DNA of 20,017 nt from positions 1 to 20,017 of the IMG/VR virus record IMGVR_UViG_3300017971_000882. One strand, written 5' to 3'. Made by a program: the position numbers and the translations under genes. Shown in pieces: positions 15,200 through 20,017 of the stretch (within the stretch, counting starts at the first letter, position 1; each line of letters opens with the position of its first letter). This DNA comes from a virus. Below the pieces are notes generated by a model, which saw only the letters and a list, made by a program, of their open reading frames with translations, was not told the origin of the DNA and did not search any database.

Positions 15200-15796
15200 T
15201 TACTCCTCGTTACCGTTAATGTAAGCCTCTGCTTCATCCATTGCTTCGCCGGCATCTTCACCGGTAGCAATAACGCGAGGCTGTGGATTTGCCTGTAAGA
15301 AAGCATTTAAAGCCGTAAGCTCTGTGCCCTCATCGCAAGCAATTGAAAGTTTATCAACGCCATACTTAGCAACGGCGTTTGCATCAACCATTTCTGAATG
15401 GTCAAACGCACCAATAACAGGAGATAAGCGGCCAACAATTGCCTCTTTCTCTGCAAGTGATTTTTGCATATCTGCAAGCGAAGGAGCTGCATCTTGTGCA
15501 GTTTTAAGGTTCGCATTTTCTTGCTTAAGCGTTGCAATTTCTTTTTGCAACTCAGCAACAACGCCGGCATCCATACCCTCACCTTTTTTCTCATCAGCTT
15601 TAGCCTTTTCCTCATCTTCGGCTTTTTTCTTGGCTGCTTCTTCTTCCTCGGCATCCTTAGCTGATTTCATATCCTTAACGGTGCTCATGCACTCATCAAG
15701 ACCTTTTTTCATATCACCAACCATAGTGGCCAGTTTTTCAAGAGTCATATCGCCGTCTTCGGCTTTTTTACCCTTATCTTCGTTTTCGCCTGCCAT
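15200..15796 (-). CDS. Nested in-frame scaffold protein from internal start
   Basis: An in-frame ATG at 15796 (Met187 of the full protein) is preceded by GAGGAG with a 6-base spacer, a better ribosome binding site than that of many annotated starts in this window. It begins exactly at the junction between the protease domain and the coiled-coil part, giving a 198-residue product starting MAGENEDKGKKAEDGD. Nested scaffold genes sharing the protease's stop are known in lambda (C/Nu3) and relatives. The same RNA may therefore supply many scaffold copies and few protease-scaffold copies. Expression is inferred from sequence only. Confidence 0.6.
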   Translation of the reverse strand: MAGENEDKGKKAEDGDMTLEKLATMVGDMKKGLDECMSTVKDMKSAKDAEEEEAAKKKAEDEEKAKADEKKGEGMDAGVVAELQKEIATLKQENANLKTAQDAAPSLADMQKSLAEKEAIVGRLSPVIGAFDHSEMVDANAVAKYGVDKLSIACDEGTELTALNAFLQANPQPRVIATGEDAGEAMDEAEAYINGNEE

Positions 15797-16354
15797 TGCA
15801 AACTCCTCGCTATCAATTGAAAAAGTTAACTTTTCTGAGCTATCCAAAACTGCAACGTCTTTTCCCATTCTACCGGTTCCAACAGATGCGATATGGTTAC
15901 CTCTTATTCGCCTTTGTACTACATCATAGGTCACCCCGTCAAATTCGCCACTTTCTAGCTCATACTCACAACGGTAACCGCACGACAAATCACGCTTCCC
16001 GGATTCAACCGATTCGGTCAAATTATCCGAAAATAATTTAATGTTGGCGCGTAAGTAAGGGTATTCAAAATAAACGTCCTCACCTATAACACCCTCAACG
16101 CCCTTTTCCTCAGGTGAGGTTCCAAACGCTTCACCAAGCATTGTATGCTCATCAATCCACGGCACAAGCTTAAATGAATCAATTGCATCTTTGCTGCTTA
16201 ATTCCTCAGCTGGACGCAATACATTGTAAAGCTTGTCTGGCTCAAGCCCTGGTAAGCCAATTGACTTTCCCAGATACTGGTAAACCCCAACCTTACTAAT
16301 GGGGTTCCCTTTAATTTCTACCCAGCCGTTGCCGTCTAACTCTCTTGCACTCAT
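15200..16354 (-). CDS. Head maturation protease fused to scaffold (DUF2213)
   Basis: The protein has 384 residues; its ATG overlaps the Mu F-like gene's stop as ATGA (16351-16354). Residues 1-175 are the DUF2213 domain, thought to be a prohead protease. Visible candidates for catalysis are His70 (PWIDEHTMLG) and Ser124 (KRDLSCGYRCEY), the His/Ser spacing expected for serine herpes-type prohead proteases, plus the conserved RGNHIASVGTGRMG (151-164). Residues 187-384 are a highly charged Lys/Glu/Ala coiled-coil scaffold, with a Lys/Glu/Ala-rich run around 230-260 and a heptad-like ELQKEIATLKQENANLKT at about 268-285. A separate scaffold can be made from an internal start. The protease function is inferred from family knowledge. 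Confidence 0.85.
   Translation of the reverse strand: MSARELDGNGWVEIKGNPISKVGVYQYLGKSIGLPGLEPDKLYNVLRPAEELSSKDAIDSFKLVPWIDEHTMLGEAFGTSPEEKGVEGVIGEDVYFEYPYLRANIKLFSDNLTESVESGKRDLSCGYRCEYELESGEFDGVTYDVVQRRIRGNHIASVGTGRMGKDVAVLDSSEKLTFSIDSEEFAMAGENEDKGKKAEDGDMTLEKLATMVGDMKKGLDECMSTVKDMKSAKDAEEEEAAKKKAEDEEKAKADEKKGEGMDAGVVAELQKEIATLKQENANLKTAQDAAPSLADMQKSLAEKEAIVGRLSPVIGAFDHSEMVDANAVAKYGVDKLSIACDEGTELTALNAFLQANPQPRVIATGEDAGEAMDEAEAYINGNEE
15803..15808 (-). promoter_or_regulatory. Internal ribosome binding site for nested scaffold
   Basis: GAGGAG in the coding sense lies 6 bases before the in-frame ATG at 15796. It encodes Glu183-Glu184, so it could be chance codon use, but the exact spacing and its coincidence with the domain boundary argue for function. 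Confidence 0.6.
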
Positions 16355-17265
16355 GATTGCTCACCGTTTTTAAATTCTATTACCGGGCGCATTCTGCATT
16401 TGCAGTTTATGGCCTGTCCAGGTATTCCACGCTCGCCGGTCTTTTCGTCTATTATAGGCAAATCATCGAAACTGAAAACCCCACCGTTCAAACCAGCAGG
16501 CCAACGCTGCTTGTGATGCTCCCTTGGTTCTTTGCCGCCACCACTATGCAACCACTCAAACTTGGTAATGCCTACCGATTCCATTCGGGCCTTATTTATT
16601 GAGTTATAAGCTTTCCTTGTTTGATCTAGCGCAATGTTTTTGGCACGGTTTTTTGCAATGCGCTTTTGGCTTTTAAGTGATTCGTTGATAGTTGGTATTA
16701 ATTCAGCCAAGCCGCTGCCTGTCATAATGCTACGGTCAACAGCCCCAACAACTTGGTCGAAATAGCGGCTTTGTATGCTGGTAATCAATTTTACGTTTGC
16801 ATTAAATGCAGACTTGGCAACTTCCTTTACATCGGCGCTCACGATGCTGGCATCAATAGTTAGGCCGCCGCTTAATTCCTTGAGGCTGGTTTCCAATGCT
16901 TTTTGGCTAACGTTGTCGATACCACCCAACATTTGCTTGGCAATATCCTTGCTCTCATCGTTAAAGATTTTGGCCCACTTGGCCATGAGCTTGTTGGTAA
17001 TGATTCTTGATTGGCTGGCAATGCTGCTGTCCATGGCCGCATCCTCAACAAAATATTCTTTGCTGGTTTCAGAGGTATAAAGTTGCTTAAGCTGTTTCTC
17101 AACATCGGCAGCCATCTTATTGATTAGCTTGTCAATTTCCCGTGTATAACGAGCAGCAATTGCGGCGTTATATTCTAGCGGTGTTCCACGTGAAACACTG
17201 TTAGGCTTAAACTTTTCAGCCCAAGCTTTGCGGCCTGGGCTTTGTGGAAACGGGTTGCGTGCCAT
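16351..17265 (-). CDS. Head morphogenesis protein, Mu F-like
   Basis: The protein has 304 residues; its ATG overlaps the portal stop as TAATG (17263-17267). The N-terminal two-thirds are helical. The C-terminal domain (about 190-296) has the Mu F-like signature: RAKNIALDQTRKAYNSINKA, GITKFEWLHSGGGKEPREHH, then RGIPGQAINCKCRMRPVIEF with the PGxxxNCxC motif (Cys288, Cys290). Such minor head proteins bind the portal and are ejected or retained in few copies; the SPP1 gp7 relative binds the portal. The position right after the portal is standard. The trailing residues KNGEQS are unremarkable. Confidence 0.9.
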   Translation of the reverse strand: MARNPFPQSPGRKAWAEKFKPNSVSRGTPLEYNAAIAARYTREIDKLINKMAADVEKQLKQLYTSETSKEYFVEDAAMDSSIASQSRIITNKLMAKWAKIFNDESKDIAKQMLGGIDNVSQKALETSLKELSGGLTIDASIVSADVKEVAKSAFNANVKLITSIQSRYFDQVVGAVDRSIMTGSGLAELIPTINESLKSQKRIAKNRAKNIALDQTRKAYNSINKARMESVGITKFEWLHSGGGKEPREHHKQRWPAGLNGGVFSFDDLPIIDEKTGERGIPGQAINCKCRMRPVIEFKNGEQS

Positions 17266-19286
17266 TAGTCTTTCGCGCTACTCCATTGCTCATTTTCCAA
17301 GATGATTGGTTCATCCGGTATTTCAATTTGGCCAATGCGTGCAATGTCAGCCTCAGTCGGTGCGTACTTTAAACTGATGTGCGGCAAGTAGGCTTCATGC
17401 CTTGGAACTCCACCAACCAGTTTTATTTCGTTGTGGCGTTGGTGCAAATCAGGTGAATCAAGCATAACCACAATGGCCCTATACTCACCCTCACCCATCA
17501 CACGGATTTCACCGGTAGGCTTGGCAATCAATGGCTGGTAAGCATAGCTTGGCTCCGGTATATCCTCGCTGCTGTACATCAATGTTACGTGCAACTTATC
17601 TGGCTCGATAAGGTCATCAATGCCGGCCTTGGCTGCTGCAGCAAAATACTTGGCTGCATCACGGGAACGAGGCTTGACGCTTACATAGCCATTACGGATT
17701 GCATCCATAGCAAATATCCAATCTTGCTGGTCATTGGCTTTGGCTTGCTGCTTTTCTGCCTCGTTTAAATCAATTTCATTTTCCTCAACTTCACTTTCGT
17801 TTTCTTCCTCGGGCACGCCGTCAATCTCGATATCGTTATACCCAGAATCATCATCCTCAGAAATACGCTTGCGCGAATCATAACCATCAATACTGCCAGC
17901 ATTAACCAAGTTGAGGTCAGTGCGGCTTTTGCTTTCATTGAGCTCAGCAATTTCTTTTTCAGAAAGCACTTTAAGCGAGTTCCAGTTTATTTCGACCTCA
18001 GCGTTAATGCCCTCAGACTTTAAAAGCAGCTCATAATGGCGCTCTAAAACTGGCTCATATTCATCGCTTTGTATGCTTTCCAGTTCCTCGTGGTAGCTGT
18101 CCTCCTCGTACTCACCGGTCGCATTAAAGCCCTTGGGTGAGGTGCCAAGCAACTTGGTTGCCGGCGTGCGTGCAATAGCTGATACCAATTGATATTGGGT
18201 CATAACGGTAACGTCAAAGTCAGTGAGCGTGGTGTCGAACTGCTCCATCTTTTCGTTTTCACCCAATACTTTTACGCCATAGTTATCACGGATTGCGGCC
18301 CACTCTTGCATTTTTTCGGTGAATTCTTGCTCATTGGCAATGGCTGCCTCCATATCAACATAAAGGCCGGTTGTGCGTTTGGTCATGGCCAATTGCGGCC
18401 CCTCGTTTGCTGTACGCTCAGCTGCATATACACGCTCGTAAATTAGCTGGGTAAGCGACAAACCGCCATAAGTGTACGTTGGCTTTAAAACGTCTGGCAC
18501 TTCGTCATAACGTGCGATTACAAGGTGTGAGCGGTGGTAACGCTTGCCACTGATGCGCCAATACGTTGGCTCGTAAAACTCAGGGCTTCCAGGGTTGCCG
18601 CTTGCCTCCATGCTCAGCTCTGGGGTTATCCAGTACGGGTCAACCTGAATCATGCCCTTGTATGAACCCTTTTTAACGCCATCAATATTAAACGGCTTTT
18701 GGTAATACTGTTGGTCAGTGCTTTCAACATTAAAAATCATAATGCGAATGCCAAAGATGCGATTGTGGCGGCCATACTCGACAAGGTTCTTTTTGACCTT
18801 GTATTTCTTATCAAGCTTTCTGATTGTGGCACGCTGCTCTGGGGTAAGCGTTTGGCCATCATTGGTTGTAAGTTCCCAGCCTTTGCGTGCAGCGTCTTTT
18901 GGTGATTGGCTGCAGGCTTTATTTACCAGCCAGTTTTGAGCAAGTATTGCGCACGCCTGATAACCAATAAAGCTTTGTGCGCCATACCAGCAAAAGATTG
19001 AATCGGGTAATTGGTTGCTAAGGGTAAAAGCGGCTTTAAGGCTGCCACCATCCATTGCAAAACCTTTGGCCTCCTCAACGCCATCGGTGGCAACGTTTAC
19101 CACCTTGCTTGGCATTTTAGGAACAACCTGTATGGCGTTTTTTTCAAGCCATGATTTAGGGTTTCCAATTCTGAAAAATGTGTCGGTGCTAAAATAGCCG
19201 TTACCGGTTTTATTTATTAGCTCATCATCTTTGCTTTTATCTTCAACCGGTGCCGGCAAAGCCTTATTTTTTTTGCGACCAAACAT
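17265..19286 (-). CDS. Portal protein (DUF1073) with C-terminal Acb1-like 2H phosphoesterase domain
   Basis: The protein has 673 residues; its ATG directly abuts the terminase stop. Residues about 35-480 are the DUF1073 portal: SIFCWYGAQSFIGYQACAIL (96-115), VEYGRHNRIFGIRIMIF, the clip/stem region with RTTGLYVDMEAA and LVSAIARTPATKLLGTSPKGFNATGEYEE. Residues about 480-515 form an acidic Glu/Asn-rich linker. Residues about 525-673 show two HxT/S motifs, H566-V-T568 (KLHVTLMY) and H636-I-S638 (LPHISLKY), 70 residues apart, the signature of 2H phosphoesterases. Tyr534, Glu664 and Trp668 sit at the same distances from these histidines as substrate-contacting residues I recall in T4 Acb1 (Y12, E141, W147), give or take two residues. 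T4 Acb1 destroys cyclic nucleotides made by CBASS defence. Pfam/InterPro, as I recall, already groups DUF1073 and this domain under Acb1-like names. Twelve portal copies form the DNA gate; anti-defence activity is inferred. Confidence 0.9.
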   Translation of the reverse strand: MFGRKKNKALPAPVEDKSKDDELINKTGNGYFSTDTFFRIGNPKSWLEKNAIQVVPKMPSKVVNVATDGVEEAKGFAMDGGSLKAAFTLSNQLPDSIFCWYGAQSFIGYQACAILAQNWLVNKACSQSPKDAARKGWELTTNDGQTLTPEQRATIRKLDKKYKVKKNLVEYGRHNRIFGIRIMIFNVESTDQQYYQKPFNIDGVKKGSYKGMIQVDPYWITPELSMEASGNPGSPEFYEPTYWRISGKRYHRSHLVIARYDEVPDVLKPTYTYGGLSLTQLIYERVYAAERTANEGPQLAMTKRTTGLYVDMEAAIANEQEFTEKMQEWAAIRDNYGVKVLGENEKMEQFDTTLTDFDVTVMTQYQLVSAIARTPATKLLGTSPKGFNATGEYEEDSYHEELESIQSDEYEPVLERHYELLLKSEGINAEVEINWNSLKVLSEKEIAELNESKSRTDLNLVNAGSIDGYDSRKRISEDDDSGYNDIEIDGVPEEENESEVEENEIDLNEAEKQQAKANDQQDWIFAMDAIRNGYVSVKPRSRDAAKYFAAAAKAGIDDLIEPDKLHVTLMYSSEDIPEPSYAYQPLIAKPTGEIRVMGEGEYRAIVVMLDSPDLHQRHNEIKLVGGVPRHEAYLPHISLKYAPTEADIARIGQIEIPDEPIILENEQWSSAKD

Positions 19287-20017
19287 TTATTTTTTCCCCA
19301 TATCAAAAAAGCCTCGCGACTTACGCTCACCAATTAACATATCGTCTATTGCATCCATCCAAGTATCCCAAACGTCATCATGCTCATGGGAATCATCGGC
19401 GCTAAAATCAGCCACTTCTTTCAATGCAATAGGCAGCCAATCCGTTGAACCTGCCTCACTTCCGTTAGAATATACCACTTTAAGCAGTTTTTCCGTAACT
19501 TCGCCCTCAACAGTGCGATACATAGCCGGTATGAAAACTTGGCCCATTTTAAGTTGAGGTATCACATTATTACAACGCACTGGCTTTTTATCGCCTGGGC
19601 CTCGTGGTATTTCCTTAAGTGGTATGACCCGCTTTTTCTTAAGAGTAGTGATTAAACCTTGGCCGGCCTGCTTATCCTCGATGGCCATGTAACGTACACG
19701 CGACCGCTCCGTGCCACCTGTCCACCTATCCCAAACCTCAATGGCCTTTTTAAGCAATTCCTCGGGGTCCCACTTTCCACGCTCAACGTCAATGATGTAC
19801 ATGTTGCCATCAACACCAAGGCCAGCAAGCGTAAACACGGTGAAATCATTCATATCACCGACCTTGCCGCTATTGGTATCAACGTAAATGGCACGCCACT
19901 GCAGCTCAGGCAAAAACTCGTAACGCTGGAACCAAGCAGTATCAACCATGTTACCGGTAAGCTCAGTTGGCTTTTGCTGGTATTGGCTCAAAAACGTGTA
20001 ATCGTCCTTTTCCCATA
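19287..20017 (-). CDS. terL: Terminase large subunit, C-terminal nuclease part (5' cut by window edge)
   Basis: The frame is open to the right edge of the window (read-in residues WEKDDYTFLSQYQQK), so the ATPase domain lies outside it; about 242 residues are visible. They hold an RNase H/RuvC-like nuclease: first acidic residue in RAIYVDTNSG (with GDMNDFTVFTLAG following), second in RYMAIEDKQAGQGLI, and third in the HEHDDVWDTWMDAI cluster near the end. The PLKEIPRGPGDKKPVRCNNV loop and the GQVFIPAM strand are also typical of the Terminase_6C type. The protein cuts concatemeric DNA and drives it into the prohead through the portal, whose gene follows with no gap. No packaging-site call can be made. 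Confidence 0.92.
   Translation of the reverse strand, partial: WEKDDYTFLSQYQQKPTELTGNMVDTAWFQRYEFLPELQWRAIYVDTNSGKVGDMNDFTVFTLAGLGVDGNMYIIDVERGKWDPEELLKKAIEVWDRWTGGTERSRVRYMAIEDKQAGQGLITTLKKKRVIPLKEIPRGPGDKKPVRCNNVIPQLKMGQVFIPAMYRTVEGEVTEKLLKVVYSNGSEAGSTDWLPIALKEVADFSADDSHEHDDVWDTWMDAIDDMLIGERKSRGFFDMGKK

Noticed and set aside
15307-15929. Open frames on both strands inside the scaffold part (a Lys/Arg-rich minus frame and a Ser/Ala-rich plus frame)
   Set aside because: Frameshifted and antisense readings of the Lys/Glu/Ala-rich coiled-coil codons; composition is explained by the real frame.

Overview
The window is the virion-morphogenesis region of a tailed double-stranded DNA phage (or prophage) with a contractile tail, i.e. 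a myovirus. Nearly everything lies on the minus strand, so the transcript runs from high to low coordinates: large terminase (C-terminal part only, cut by the right edge), portal, Mu F-like head protein, DUF2213 protease/scaffold, cement protein, DUF2184-type major capsid protein, a head protein of unknown function, DUF4054 adaptor, three neck/tail-completion proteins, DUF3383 sheath, DUF3277 tube, a frameshifted tail-assembly chaperone pair, a short tape measure, a compact Pam3-like baseplate set (Dit-like, plug, hub, spike, gp25-like wedge, J, DUF2612 protein), a tail fibre, and the start of one more minus-strand gene running off the left edge.

The genes are tightly packed. Neighbours overlap as ATGA (at 3435, 5669, 6800, 7357, 12215, 16351) or TAATG (at 12682, 13152, 17265), or are separated by 0-17 bases, as expected for one translationally coupled late operon. 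The only clear break is 280-973. There a lone plus-strand gene, a lipoprotein with a DUF1554/C-type-lectin-like ectodomain, sits between the fibre gene and the next late gene. It has its own ribosome binding site and looks like a moron, a gene that changes the host surface and is expressed independently of the late operon.

Four features go beyond a routine structural cassette. (1) The portal protein carries a C-terminal 2H phosphoesterase domain resembling the anti-CBASS nuclease Acb1. (2) The protease/scaffold gene has a strong internal ribosome binding site and an in-frame ATG exactly where the scaffold part begins. (3) The tail chaperone gene has a T TTT TTT slippery heptamer followed by a perfect 6-bp stem-loop, giving a -1 frameshift product. 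(4) The tetranucleotide GATC is almost absent: I find five copies by eye where roughly 75 would be expected.

The host is most likely a Gram-negative bacterium, probably a gammaproteobacterium: the moron lipobox implies an outer membrane, AGGAG-type ribosome binding sites are used, the fibre N-terminus is of a type I associate with enterobacterial phages, and GATC avoidance resembles that of phage T7. GC content looks mid-range (about 45-50% in the structural genes). The host genus cannot be named from this sequence. No integrase, repressor, lysis, replication, tRNA, CRISPR or insertion-sequence genes are present, so a lytic or temperate lifestyle cannot be decided.
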